Assembly (NCBI GenBank): GCA_937922795.1 | Contig: CALAJK010000043.1 | Location: 1 to 64,000, forward strand | Source: an uncultured Anaerolineae bacterium | Lineage (GTDB): Bacteria > Chloroflexota > Anaerolineae > Aggregatilineales > Phototrophicaceae | Direction of reading: 5' to 3' | DNA length: 64,000 nucleotides | In this document: one piece after another, positions 26,646 to 34,686 of the stretch | How the letters are laid out: every line of letters starts with the position of its first letter | Position numbering within the stretch: the stretch's first letter is position 1 | The notes under the pieces: generated by a model | What the model saw: only the letters and a program-made list of their open reading frames with translations | Told to the model about the DNA's origin: nothing | Database searches by the model: none | Translations under genes and position numbers: made by a program

Positions 26646-27325
26646 CGCACGCCGTGATCCCGCAGGAACGCCGCCACCCGCTCCGCCACCTGCTCCGCGC
26701 CGGCGGCGGTCAGATGCACGCCATCGAACGTGTAGGTGTAGCCGCCCTGCCGCCGCCAGCGGTCATACGCCCGCACGCCCACCCGGATGAGCCCGACCCG
26801 CCAGTAGTCGCTCCAGCCCACAGCCGGGCGCTCCGGCACGTGCGGCGGCGTCAGCGCAGCCAGCAGGTCGAGCGCTGGCACGCGCAGCTCAGCGCACACC
26901 TCGGCAGCGGCGGCATTGATTTGGCGCAGCGCCGCCACTGCCGCCGGGCAGCGTTCGACCGGCGGCAGCGCCACCCAGGGCGTGATGCCCGCGGCCAGCA
27001 GCCGCGCCAGCACCGCGCGCAGGTTCTCGCGGAAGGCCAGCGGCGCGACCCGCCCGCCGGGCACGCGCTTGACGAAGCGGTAGTAAAGGCGGCTGGCCGG
27101 CTCGCTGTTGGAGATGGCGTCATTGACGCCGATCATGATGAAGACGCCGTCTGGGCGGCGGGCGATCACATCTGTTTCAACCCGCCGGTACAGGTTGAGG
27201 CTGGTATCGCCGTTGACGCCCTCGTTGGTGAAGCAGTGGCCAGGCAGTCGTGCCGCCAGCCGCTCCACGTAGCTCGCGCCGACTGTGCCCTGCGTCAGGC
27301 TGTCGCCGAAGAAGATGATGTGCAT
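26642..27325 (-). CDS. SGNH/GDSL hydrolase (copy 1)
   Basis: A 227-residue SGNH hydrolase and paralogue of the next gene. Blocks: FFGDSLTQGT, NEGVNGDTS, MIGVNDAI and DGVHLTAAGAE. The ATG at 27325 begins HIIFFGDSL, matching its paralogue's KLVFLGDSL; longer in-frame starts would run through the tRNA-Cys promoter and gene on the other strand and were rejected. The two copies differ clearly (for example GVND against GGND), so the duplication is not recent. Confidence 0.88.
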   Translation of the reverse strand: MHIIFFGDSLTQGTVGASYVERLAARLPGHCFTNEGVNGDTSLNLYRRVETDVIARRPDGVFIMIGVNDAISNSEPASRLYYRFVKRVPGGRVAPLAFRENLRAVLARLLAAGITPWVALPPVERCPAAVAALRQINAAAAEVCAELRVPALDLLAALTPPHVPERPAVGWSDYWRVGLIRVGVRAYDRWRRQGGYTYTFDGVHLTAAGAEQVAERVAAFLRDHGVR

Positions 27326-27377
27326 GATGCTGTCCGCAGCTCTCAGGCGGTGATTATGCTGCCCCGTTGATCTGGCC

Positions 27378-27406
27378 TTGCTAGGCCTCGCCCGCGCCGT
27401 TATAAT
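27378..27406 (+). promoter_or_regulatory. promoter of tRNA-Cys
   Basis: TTGCTA at 27378-27383 and a perfect TATAAT at 27401-27406 are separated by 17 bases. The predicted start falls about 10 bases before the tRNA. This is one of the clearest sigma-70 promoters in the window. Confidence 0.85.
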
Positions 27407-27422
27407 GACGCTTAACATGGAT

Positions 27423-27494
27423 GGCGACGTGGCCAAGTGGTAAGGCAAGGCTCTGCAAAAGCCTGATACGCCGGTTCGAATCCGGCCGTCGCCT
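27423..27494 (+). tRNA. tRNA-Cys (GCA)
   Basis: Cloverleaf with acceptor stem GGCGACG (27423-27429) and CGTCGCC (27487-27493), anticodon stem AGGCT/AGCCT around the loop CTGCAAA with anticodon GCA, and the T-arm GCCGGTTCGAATCCGGC. The discriminator base is T at 27494, the identity base expected for tRNA-Cys. CCA is not encoded. It has its own promoter and terminator. Confidence 0.95.
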
Positions 27495-27498
27495 TCGA

Positions 27499-27528
27499 CG
27501 GACACCCTCAAGCGGGGTGTCCGTTCGC
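27499..27528 (+). terminator. terminator of tRNA-Cys
   Basis: A 9-bp stem CGGACACCC/GGGTGTCCG (27499-27507 with 27515-27523) starts 5 bases after the tRNA, with a loop of TCAAGCG. A short T-containing stretch (TTCGCTTTTG) follows. It also lies just past the stop of the convergent anti-sigma gene. Confidence 0.75.
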
Positions 27529-27541
27529 TTTTGCACGGCGC

Positions 27542-28270
27542 TCACCCGGTCAGGTTCACCCGGAACACGCGCGGCCCGGATGGGCCGTCGGCCAGCGGAC
27601 TGCCGCCCGCCGGCTCCAAAGACACGCCAAAAGCCTCATAGGCGGAAGCCGGCTTCTCCAGCGGCACGATGATGTAAAACGGCCCGGCGGCGCGGTCGTA
27701 GCGGAACAGCCCGCCGCTGCGCGCCCCGGCGGCATCCACCAGCCACAGTTGGAAGGTCTGCTCCTCGCCGAGGATGGGCAGTCGATCAACGCGGATGACG
27801 GCCTGCTGCCCATCGGCGGTCATCAGCAGTTCGCCGCCGGTCACGTCGGGCATGGCCGGCGTCAGCGCCACTCGGCGGACATCCGGCTGCGCGGCGATGC
27901 GGGCATAGAGCTGCGCGGCGGCGTCGCCCTGCGGCTGAAGCAGCAGCACAGCCGCCGCTATCGCCACCAGCGCCGCCGCGCCCACTGCCGCCAGCGCCCA
28001 ACCGCGAGCGGACAGACGCCAAGTCGGCGCAAACCGGCGGCGCGGGCGCGAGGCGGCCAAACGGCGGCGCAAATCGGCCTGCAGGTGCGCCGGAGCCAGC
28101 CGCGCCGGGGCGGCCAGCGGCAGCGCCTCAGCCACGGCCTGATACTCGGCCAGGCGCTGCTGCGCTTCCGGGTCGGCGGCCAGGGTGCGTTCAAACGCGG
28201 CGCGTTCCTCCGGGTCGAGCGCGCCCAGGGCATAAGCCGGGATCAGATCCAAAAGCGTTTCTCGGTCCAT
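27542..28270 (-). CDS. anti-sigma factor, RskA type
   Basis: A 242-residue membrane anti-sigma factor. The N-terminal zinc-finger-like/sigma-binding part (RETLLDLIPAYALGALDPEERAAFE) is cytosolic, one membrane helix lies at ~91-113 (GWALAAVGAAALVAIAAAVLLL), and the outer part is an RskA domain (FQLWLVDAAGARSGGLF ... GVSLEPAGGSP). It should hold the sigma factor encoded just upstream (45-base gap) until an envelope signal triggers release. The CxxC/H-xxx-C zinc ligands of ZAS proteins are absent. Confidence 0.85.
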   Translation of the reverse strand: MDRETLLDLIPAYALGALDPEERAAFERTLAADPEAQQRLAEYQAVAEALPLAAPARLAPAHLQADLRRRLAASRPRRRFAPTWRLSARGWALAAVGAAALVAIAAAVLLLQPQGDAAAQLYARIAAQPDVRRVALTPAMPDVTGGELLMTADGQQAVIRVDRLPILGEEQTFQLWLVDAAGARSGGLFRYDRAAGPFYIIVPLEKPASAYEAFGVSLEPAGGSPLADGPSGPRVFRVNLTG

Positions 28271-28315
28271 GACGTTCAGCGGCGTATCCGCCTCAAACGA
28301 CCTCCGTGCAATCCT

Positions 28316-28900
28316 TCACGGCCGCTTCTCCGGCCGCTCAACATTCCGCCCTTCGGCGGCCAGCCAGCGCTCACGCAGTTTCTCCATCCCCAGGCGAATT
28401 CGGGTTTTCACTGTGCCGAGCGGAAGCTGTAGATGGTGCGCGATGTCGCTGTGCGACATCCCGTAAAAGTAAGCTAGCTCAATCAGATCGCGCTGTTCCG
28501 GTTGGAGTTCCTCCAGCGCCGAGCGCAGCGTGCGGCGCAGATCGGCCAGCCCGTCGGCGGCCAGCGCCGTCTCCCATAGATCGGGGTCTTCATCCAGGAA
28601 CAGCAGGCCGGTCTGCGGTTCATGCCGCTGCTGGCGGCGCAGGTGGTCAATCGCCAGTCGGCGCGTCATCGTCAGCAGCCAGGTGATGAACCGACCGCGA
28701 TCGGGGTCAAAGGCCAGCGACTTATTCCACAGCCGCAGAAAAGTGTCCTGCGTCACTTCTTCAGCCGCCATGCCGTCCTGAAGCACGCGATAGGCCACCG
28801 AATAGATCAGGTTGGCATAGCGGGCGTGCAGCAGCAGCAGCGCGTCTTCGTCGCCTGCCTGCAGGCGTTTCAACAGCGCCAATTCAGAGATCGAGTTCAT
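28316..28900 (-). CDS. ECF-type RNA polymerase sigma factor (SigK-like)
   Basis: A 194-residue extracytoplasmic-function sigma factor. Region 2 is ANLIYSVAYRVLQDGMAAEEVTQDTF with RFITWLLTMTRRLAIDHLRR; region 4 has LEELQPEQRDLIELAYFYGM and the helix-turn-helix SHSDIAHHLQLPLGTVKTRI. The ATG at 28900 fits normal length; there is no clear ribosome site, and a TATACT about 43 bases upstream suggests a short leader. The next gene encodes its RskA-type anti-sigma. The pair probably responds to envelope or redox stress, by analogy with SigK/RskA. Confidence 0.9.
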   Translation of the reverse strand: MNSISELALLKRLQAGDEDALLLLHARYANLIYSVAYRVLQDGMAAEEVTQDTFLRLWNKSLAFDPDRGRFITWLLTMTRRLAIDHLRRQQRHEPQTGLLFLDEDPDLWETALAADGLADLRRTLRSALEELQPEQRDLIELAYFYGMSHSDIAHHLQLPLGTVKTRIRLGMEKLRERWLAAEGRNVERPEKRP

Positions 28901-28942
28901 AAGCGGAGGCGGGTATGGGCTTGGGAATACCGCGCCACTTTT

Positions 28943-28948
28943 AGTATA
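28943..28948 (-). promoter_or_regulatory. -10 element upstream of the ECF sigma gene
   Basis: Read on the minus strand this is TATACT in the context GTTATACTAAAAG. It lies about 43 bases before the sigma gene start. No -35 is evident, so a non-sigma-70 or activated promoter is possible. Confidence 0.4.
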
Positions 28949-29039
28949 ACACACCCGACTCCAGGGCGGCAGAGCGCGCATCGGGGCGACCTCACCCCGG
29001 CGCGAACCGGGATGAGGCCGTTTGGCTGCCAGCCAACCA

Positions 29040-30107
29040 TCAAGGCTGCGCGACGAACCACACCTCGCGCACGTTGTGGCCGGTGGTGTCGCCAGGGACA
29101 ACATCGTTGATCCAGTAGTACAGCGGCATGCCGTTGTAGGTCACCTGACGGCTGCCATCGGCGCGTTCGATCACGCCGATCGCGCCGGTCACGCCCTCGG
29201 CGGCGGTCGGCTCCTGGCTGGAGCCCACGGTCAGCGGCGGCCAGTTGATGGCGCACTGATCCACGCAGTTGCTCACGCCGGGCTGGTCGTTCTTGAAGGT
29301 GTAGAGCGTCATGCCGTTTGGCCCTACTAGAAAATCGCCCAGCTCATCGCTGCGGCTGACGGCCAGCGTCGGCGGCTGGATCACGAACCACACCTCGCGG
29401 ACGTTCTGGCCGGTGGCGTCGCCAGGGGCGGCGTCGTTCACCCAGTAGTACAGCGGCATGTCGTTGTAGGTCACCTGGCGGCTCCCGTCAGCGCGGGCGA
29501 TGACGCCCAGTTCGCCGGTCAGCCCCAGCTGGAGCGTCGGCTCCGCGCCTTCGGCCACGGTCAGCGGCGGCCAGTTGGCGGCGCACTGATCCACGCAGTT
29601 GCTCACGCCAGGCTGGTCGTTCTTGAACATATACAGAGTCTTACCGTTCGGGCCCACCAGGAACGCGCCCAGCTCATCATTCCCGCCCAGGCCGACGGTC
29701 GGCGGAGCAGCCACAAACCACACGTTGTTCACAGCGTAGCCGGTGGCGTCGCCGGGGGCCATATCCTTCACCCAGTAGTAGAGCGGCATGCCGTTGTAGG
29801 TCACCTGACGACTGCCATCGGCGCGGGCGATGACGCCCAGCATACCGGGGACGCCGGCGGCCAACGTCGGCCGTTCGCCTTCGGCCACGGTCAGCGGCGG
29901 CCAGTTGGCGGCGCACTGATCCACGCAGCTGCTCACGCCAGGGGCGTCTTTCGTGAACGTATACAGCGTCATGCCGTCCGCGCCCACCAGGAACGCGCCC
30001 AATTCGTCATTCCCGCCCAGGCTGATGGTCGGGGCGGCGTCCTGCGCCAGCGCCGCCGCGCTCACCCACACCGCCAGCAGCGCCAGCAGCCACACCATAC
30101 GCTTCAT
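29040..30107 (-). CDS. secreted protein with three COG4315-type repeats
   Basis: A 355-residue exported protein (signal peptide VWLLALLAVWVSAAALAQ) made of three ~110-residue copies of the COG4315 domain. Each copy has Yx(F/W)xxD motifs (LYTFTKD and PLYYWVKD in the first) and a CVDQCA.NWPPL segment with a CxxxC pair. The nucleotide repeat period is exactly 330 bases (matching blocks at 29051, 29381 and 29711). Family function is unknown; conserved Cys and surface location suggest metal or redox binding. AAGGAGAG precedes the ATG. It is directly upstream of the ECF sigma gene on the same strand and may belong to its regulon. Confidence 0.82.
   Translation of the reverse strand: MKRMVWLLALLAVWVSAAALAQDAAPTISLGGNDELGAFLVGADGMTLYTFTKDAPGVSSCVDQCAANWPPLTVAEGERPTLAAGVPGMLGVIARADGSRQVTYNGMPLYYWVKDMAPGDATGYAVNNVWFVAAPPTVGLGGNDELGAFLVGPNGKTLYMFKNDQPGVSNCVDQCAANWPPLTVAEGAEPTLQLGLTGELGVIARADGSRQVTYNDMPLYYWVNDAAPGDATGQNVREVWFVIQPPTLAVSRSDELGDFLVGPNGMTLYTFKNDQPGVSNCVDQCAINWPPLTVGSSQEPTAAEGVTGAIGVIERADGSRQVTYNGMPLYYWINDVVPGDTTGHNVREVWFVAQP
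29051..30040 (-). repeat. three tandem 330-bp in-gene repeats
   Basis: Three direct repeats of exactly 330 bases encode the three COG4315 domains. Matching anchor sequences (CGAACCACACCTCGCG-like) begin at 29051, 29381 and 29711. The first two copies are closer to each other than to the third in this anchor, so the array probably grew in two steps. Confidence 0.75.
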
Positions 30108-30237
30108 GATCGCTCTCTCCTTCAATTGTCTCAACCCTTGGTCACCACACAGTCGCAAGCGCTTGCACTGATGTATACGTCAGGAGCGGCGGCTTTGGAT
30201 GTGCCGGAGCGGGCACGCGGCGGGCGTTGATCGCAAA

Positions 30238-31350
30238 TCAAGACGGCTGCGGCAGCGTCCCCAGATAGGTGGCTTCGGCCACTTTGACGAGCTGGCCATC
30301 CGCCAGGTTGATCTTCCACGTGCCGTCGCGCTGGCGGCTGGTCAGCAGCACCGCGCTGTTGTCCTCCGTCCAGGCCAGCGGCTCGACGAAGGTGGTGATC
30401 GGGGCGGTCAGCGGGGCTTGGCGCAGGGTCTGCAAATCCACCAGCATGAACACCGTCTGGATGGACTGCTCCGGCGTGCCGAAGCCGCGCACCTGGGCCA
30501 GCGCATACACCGCCCGCGTGCCGTCCGGCGAGATGACCACCCCCCCCGCTTGGGTGAAATTGCGGCGCGGCACCGCCGGGATCGTCTGGGTCACGGCTTC
30601 CGCGCCGGCCAGGTTGACCACGCGCACATCAAAGCCGCCCAGGTCGGGGCTGACGGCCAGCCGCACCAGCAAGCCCGCGCCGAAGCCCGCGCCGCAGAAG
30701 CAGCCCGGTTCGCCGGGCAGCCGTTCCCAGACGCCGGTCGCCAGATTGAGCGCGATCAGCCCGGCGTACTGCGGAAAGGGCGTGAAATCCGCGATGCCGT
30801 CCGGCTGAAAATCGAGGTAGAGCGTCGTCTGGTCGGCGCTGAAGGCCACCGGCAGCGCCCGGATGCCGTCGCGCGGGCCGTCGGTCAGGACTGCGCGTTG
30901 GTCGCCGCCGTCGAGGGCGGCGATGTAGGTGGTGGTGACCAGGCCGCCGGGCGCGGCGCTGGTCAGCGTCCAGGCGATCTGGCGGCCGTCGGGGGACACC
31001 AGCCAGTCCACTCGCCGCGTGTCCGGCGCCGGCTGGATGAAGGGATGCTCGCGCAGCACCCCATCAGGGAAGGCCTGCATCACCCGGTTCAGGTTGGGGT
31101 CGAAGTACAGCACCGAGTCGCCGGCAGGCGTAAAGCGTTCGCCGGTGACGGCTGTTCGCGTCTCCTGGCCGCTGAACTTGTCCACGAAGATGATCTCGGC
31201 GGCAGGGGGCGCTGGCCGCCGGGTGAACACCAGCCAGGCCGGCGCTGAGGGGACGCGCGGCGTCGGCGCGGCTTCCTGGGCGGCCGCCGACAGACCGAAC
31301 GCCAGCAGTGCCCCGCACGCCAGCGCCAAAGCCGCGCCCTTAAGCCTCAC
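30238..31350 (-). CDS. secreted beta-propeller (PD40/TolB-like) protein
   Basis: A 370-residue exported protein with signal peptide KGAALALACGALLAFGLSAAA. It consists of WD40-like PD40 blades with SPDG cores (LVSPDGRQIAWTLTSA, VVISPDGTRAVYALA, AWTEDNSAVLLTSR), predicted to form a six- or seven-bladed propeller used for binding. No enzyme motif is seen. Its start overlaps the end of the sirtuin gene by 11 bases, so the two are probably cotranscribed, though one is exported and the other cytosolic. Confidence 0.8.
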   Translation of the reverse strand: MRLKGAALALACGALLAFGLSAAAQEAAPTPRVPSAPAWLVFTRRPAPPAAEIIFVDKFSGQETRTAVTGERFTPAGDSVLYFDPNLNRVMQAFPDGVLREHPFIQPAPDTRRVDWLVSPDGRQIAWTLTSAAPGGLVTTTYIAALDGGDQRAVLTDGPRDGIRALPVAFSADQTTLYLDFQPDGIADFTPFPQYAGLIALNLATGVWERLPGEPGCFCGAGFGAGLLVRLAVSPDLGGFDVRVVNLAGAEAVTQTIPAVPRRNFTQAGGVVISPDGTRAVYALAQVRGFGTPEQSIQTVFMLVDLQTLRQAPLTAPITTFVEPLAWTEDNSAVLLTSRQRDGTWKINLADGQLVKVAEATYLGTLPQPS

Positions 31351-32107
31351 CGAGCGCCTCCACCAGGCGCGGCAGCGCCTCGCCGGACGGGGCCGGCAGC
31401 CACAGGTCGGCCATCGGCGTGATCTGGCTGGCGACCGGGTTGACCTCGATCAGGATCGCCCCGGCTTGTTTGGCGATCACCGGCATGTGCGCTGCCGGCG
31501 TGACCACACCCGATGTGCCCACGACCAGCATCACATCGGCGCGTTCGCTGGCCGCAATCGCCGCCTGAATGGCCGCCTGGGGCAGCATCTCGCCGAACCA
31601 GACCACATCCGGGCGGACGGGGCGGCCGCAGTACGGGCAGGGCGGCGGCCCAGCCTCGCGATCCCAGTCGAGCTGGGTCACGTCCACCGGCGTCGGTTCG
31701 CCTCGGCAGGCCGCGGAACATTTGTTGGCGGCGATGCTGCCGTGCAGCCGGATGACGCCGGCGCTGCCGGCGCGCTCGTGCAGGTCGTCCACGTTCTGGG
31801 TGATGAGCTTGAGCGCCGGGAAGCGCCGCCCCAGCGCCGCCAGGGCGTAATGGCCGGGGTTGGGCTGCGCCCGGCGCACCTTCTCCCGCCGGTATTCGTA
31901 CCAGTCCCACACGCGCTTAGGGTGCTGCCGAAAGGCCTGGGGCGTGGCCAACTGCATCGGGTCGTACTGCGCCCACAGCCCCTCCAGCGCGTCGCGGAAG
32001 GTCGGCACGCCCGACTCCTGGCTGACGCCGGCGCCGGTCAGCACCACCGGGCGCTGGCTGGCCTTGAGGATCTGGCGGGCGCGTTCGATGAGCTGCGGGT
32101 CAATCAT
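31340..32107 (-). CDS. NAD-dependent protein deacylase (sirtuin, SIRT5-like)
   Basis: A 255-residue sirtuin removing acyl groups from lysine with NAD. NAD-binding GAGVSQESGVPTFR, TQNVDDLHERAG and catalytic His in IRLHGS are present, with the WFGE motif. Tyr70 and Arg73 in WYEYRRE match the Tyr-x-x-Arg pair that lets SIRT5 and CobB accept succinyl- or malonyl-lysine. Zinc ligands are CSAAC and CPYC, so the first pair is spaced by three rather than two residues. I chose the ATG at 32107, which has AGGA 7 bases upstream, over one at 32113. Confidence 0.9.
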   Translation of the reverse strand: MIDPQLIERARQILKASQRPVVLTGAGVSQESGVPTFRDALEGLWAQYDPMQLATPQAFRQHPKRVWDWYEYRREKVRRAQPNPGHYALAALGRRFPALKLITQNVDDLHERAGSAGVIRLHGSIAANKCSAACRGEPTPVDVTQLDWDREAGPPPCPYCGRPVRPDVVWFGEMLPQAAIQAAIAASERADVMLVVGTSGVVTPAAHMPVIAKQAGAILIEVNPVASQITPMADLWLPAPSGEALPRLVEALGEA

Positions 32108-32356
32108 CGGCATGTCCTGGGTGGCGGACTTCGACCCTCAAGTATAGGCAAGCCGCCCGCCGCTGGCCAGCCTCAGGCGCGGCAGGCCGGGCTTGCGCAT
32201 CCCCATTCGGCACAGGATCGCAACAGACCGCCGAAGATCGGTTCGCGCCGCCAGCAGACGACGATCGCTTTGGGAAGCGCGGCTGCCCAGCCGGCGCTTT
32301 ACGCCCGCCCGCCGGCGCGCTAAGATGGACGCTGCTGTGCTGAAGGAGAAGAAACG

Positions 32357-33097
32357 ATGGTCGAAGCTCTGCTGCCGATCGCTGACCGCGTGTGGCTGTA
32401 CCCCCGCGACGATGACGACAACAAACTTCAACCAAACGTCGGCGTCATCATCGCTGGCGGCCAGACGGTGTTAGTGGACGCCGGCAACAGCCCCCGCACC
32501 GCCCGCCGCCTGCTGAACGCGCTGGATGCGATCCAAGCGCCGCCGGTGCGTTATGTCATCTATACTCACCATCACTGGGATCACGTCTTCGGGGCTATGG
32601 TCTACGGCGCGACCACCGTCGGCCATGACCTCTGCCGCAAGACGCTGATCGAGATGGCCGGCAAGCCCTGGAGCCACGCCTACATTCAGGAGGAGATCCA
32701 GCGCACGCCGGCGCGGGAGGCGGGGCTGCGGGCGCTGGCGCGAGCGATCGAAGACTGGCGCCACTTCCGCATCATCATCCCGGAGATCACGCTGTCGCAC
32801 CTGCTGCGGCTGCATTTGGACGATGTGACGGTTGAAATCCGGCACGTGGGCGGCCAGCACGCCGCCGACTCGGTGGTCGTGCAAGTTATCGAAGCGCGCA
32901 CGCTGTTCGTCGCCGACTGCTACTACCCGCCGCCTGCGCATCAGCGCCGGCCGGACAGCGCGCTGGATGCCGAGTTGATCGCGGCGCTAGTCAAAGATGA
33001 CATCGAAATCTATATTGATGGCCACGGCTCGCCGCGCACGCGCGACGAGTTCGCCCGGCTGACCCAGGAGGGGCGGTCAACCAACGGATGCGGCTGA
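32357..33097 (+). CDS. metallo-beta-lactamase-fold hydrolase
   Basis: A 246-residue MBL-fold protein. The zinc motif is YTHHHWDHVFG (His71-His76), followed by VGGQHAADSVVV, FVADCYY and the late IDGHG, all typical ligand positions. The enzyme class within the superfamily (glyoxalase II-like, lactonase or other) cannot be told. AAGGAG lies 8 bases before the ATG. It overlaps the TrmH gene by 10 bases. Confidence 0.88.
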   Translation: MVEALLPIADRVWLYPRDDDDNKLQPNVGVIIAGGQTVLVDAGNSPRTARRLLNALDAIQAPPVRYVIYTHHHWDHVFGAMVYGATTVGHDLCRKTLIEMAGKPWSHAYIQEEIQRTPAREAGLRALARAIEDWRHFRIIIPEITLSHLLRLHLDDVTVEIRHVGGQHAADSVVVQVIEARTLFVADCYYPPPAHQRRPDSALDAELIAALVKDDIEIYIDGHGSPRTRDEFARLTQEGRSTNGCG

Positions 33098-33807
33098 AGC
33101 GCTACGATCGCGACGCCGATCACAGCTACACGTTCGGCGTCTTCCCCACGCTGGAACTGCTGGCATGGCAGCCCGGCCAAGCGCGCGAGGTGCTGCTCCA
33201 CAGCCAGGGAGAGCGCGGCGCAGGCATCGCCCAGGTGCGCGACCGCTGCCGGCGCGCCGGCGTGCCGGTCGAGGTCAATGACCGGCTGGTCGAACGGCTG
33301 GCCCCCAAAGAGAACGTCTACGCGGTCGGCGTGTTCGCCAAGTACGCGCCTCGCCTGGCGACGGATCGCCCGCATGTCGTCCTGGTGAACCCATCGGACA
33401 TGGGCAATTTGGGCACGATCATCCGCACCCTGCGCGGGTTCGGCCTGGGTGACCTGGCGCTCATCCGCCCGGCAGCGGACATCTTCGATCCGCGCGTGGT
33501 GCGGGCATCGATGGGGGCGCTGTTCCAACTGGCGTTCGCCTACTTCGACAGCTTCGACGCCTACCGCGCGGCTTTCCCCGGCCACCGGCTGTACCCGTTC
33601 ATGACCGACGGGGCAACGACGCTGCCAGACGCTCGCTTCGAGGCGACGTATGCGCTGGTCTTCGGCGGCGAGAGCAGCGGCCTGCCGCCGACCTATCGCC
33701 AAGTCGGCAGCAGCATCCGCATCCCGCAGACGAACGCGGTCGACTCGCTCAATCTGGCGGTGGCGGTGGGCATCGCGCTGTATGTGGTCAGCCAGTCAGC
33801 CGGCTGA
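33088..33807 (+). CDS. TrmH/SpoU-family RNA 2'-O-methyltransferase
   Basis: A 239-residue SPOUT methyltransferase acting on RNA ribose with S-adenosylmethionine. The three SpoU motifs are present: NPSDMGNLGTIIRT, LVFGGESSGLPP and IPQTNAVDSLNLAVAVGI, forming the trefoil knot. The N-terminal ~85 residues (ECRH-like domain) differ from RlmB. Target RNA not known. It overlaps the MBL gene and ends 1 base before the convergent ugpE-like gene. Confidence 0.88.
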   Translation: MRLKRYDRDADHSYTFGVFPTLELLAWQPGQAREVLLHSQGERGAGIAQVRDRCRRAGVPVEVNDRLVERLAPKENVYAVGVFAKYAPRLATDRPHVVLVNPSDMGNLGTIIRTLRGFGLGDLALIRPAADIFDPRVVRASMGALFQLAFAYFDSFDAYRAAFPGHRLYPFMTDGATTLPDARFEATYALVFGGESSGLPPTYRQVGSSIRIPQTNAVDSLNLAVAVGIALYVVSQSAG

Positions 33808-34686
33808 TCACTTGTCGCGGCCCAGGGCGAATCCGCTCATGAACTGCTTTTGCAGCAGCACGAACACGATCACCGGCGGGATGCTGGCGATAACCGCGCC
33901 CAGCATCATCGGCCCGAAGACCAGCGCCGCATCACCGCCGATCAGCGTGCGCAGGCCGACCTGCACCACCTGCCGTTCCTGTCCCTGGATGATGAGCACC
34001 GGCCAGATGTACATGTTCCACACATACACGAACTGGATGACGGCCAGCGCGCCGATCGTATTCCAGCTCATCGGCACCAGCACCCGGAAGAGGAACTGGA
34101 GCGGCGACGCCCCATCGAGCTGCGCCGCTTCGGACAGCTCGGCGGGGATGTTGCTGAAGTGCTGGCGGAACAGAAACGTGCCGGTGGCGCTGGCCAGAAA
34201 CGGCACGATCAGCGCGGTATAGGTGTTGCCCCAACCGAGCGACGTGACGAAGTTGTACAGCGCCAAGATCAAGATTTCGGTGGGCATCATCAGCGTGATC
34301 AGCACGAAGCCGAACACCAGCCATTTGCCCGGAAAGCGGAAGTAGACGAACGCCAGTCCAGCCAACAGCGACAGCACCGTCTTGCCGGTCGTCACCGCCA
34401 GCGCGACCACGGTGCTGTTGAGCATATAGCTGGCCAGATTGCGCTGGATCATAACGATGCGCCAGTTGTCGAGGAAGGATTCGCCTGGCAGAAACCGGTA
34501 AGCGAACACCTGCGCGTTGTTCTGCGTGCTGACCAGCATCGCATAAAACAGCGGGAAACCGATGAACAGACACGACGCCCACAGGAAGACGTGGACATAC
34601 CACCGCTGCGGCAGCCAGGCGAAGAAGCGGGCGCGCGGCTGGGCGTGCGTTTGCAGTTGGGCGCGCTCAAGCGTCGTCATCGTCAT
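33808..34686 (-). CDS. ugpE: ABC transporter permease, UgpE/MalG type
   Basis: A 292-residue inner-membrane permease with six spans. The conserved EAA loop is ELSEAAQLDGASPLQFLFRVLVP. The C-terminal ALVFGPMMLGAVIASIPPVIVFVLLQKQFMSGFALG is characteristic of UgpE-like permeases. It partners the permease encoded just upstream (4-base overlap) and the UgpB-like binding protein. The naming rests on the binding protein; another glycerol- or sugar-phosphate is possible. Confidence 0.85.
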   Translation of the reverse strand: MTMTTLERAQLQTHAQPRARFFAWLPQRWYVHVFLWASCLFIGFPLFYAMLVSTQNNAQVFAYRFLPGESFLDNWRIVMIQRNLASYMLNSTVVALAVTTGKTVLSLLAGLAFVYFRFPGKWLVFGFVLITLMMPTEILILALYNFVTSLGWGNTYTALIVPFLASATGTFLFRQHFSNIPAELSEAAQLDGASPLQFLFRVLVPMSWNTIGALAVIQFVYVWNMYIWPVLIIQGQERQVVQVGLRTLIGGDAALVFGPMMLGAVIASIPPVIVFVLLQKQFMSGFALGRDK

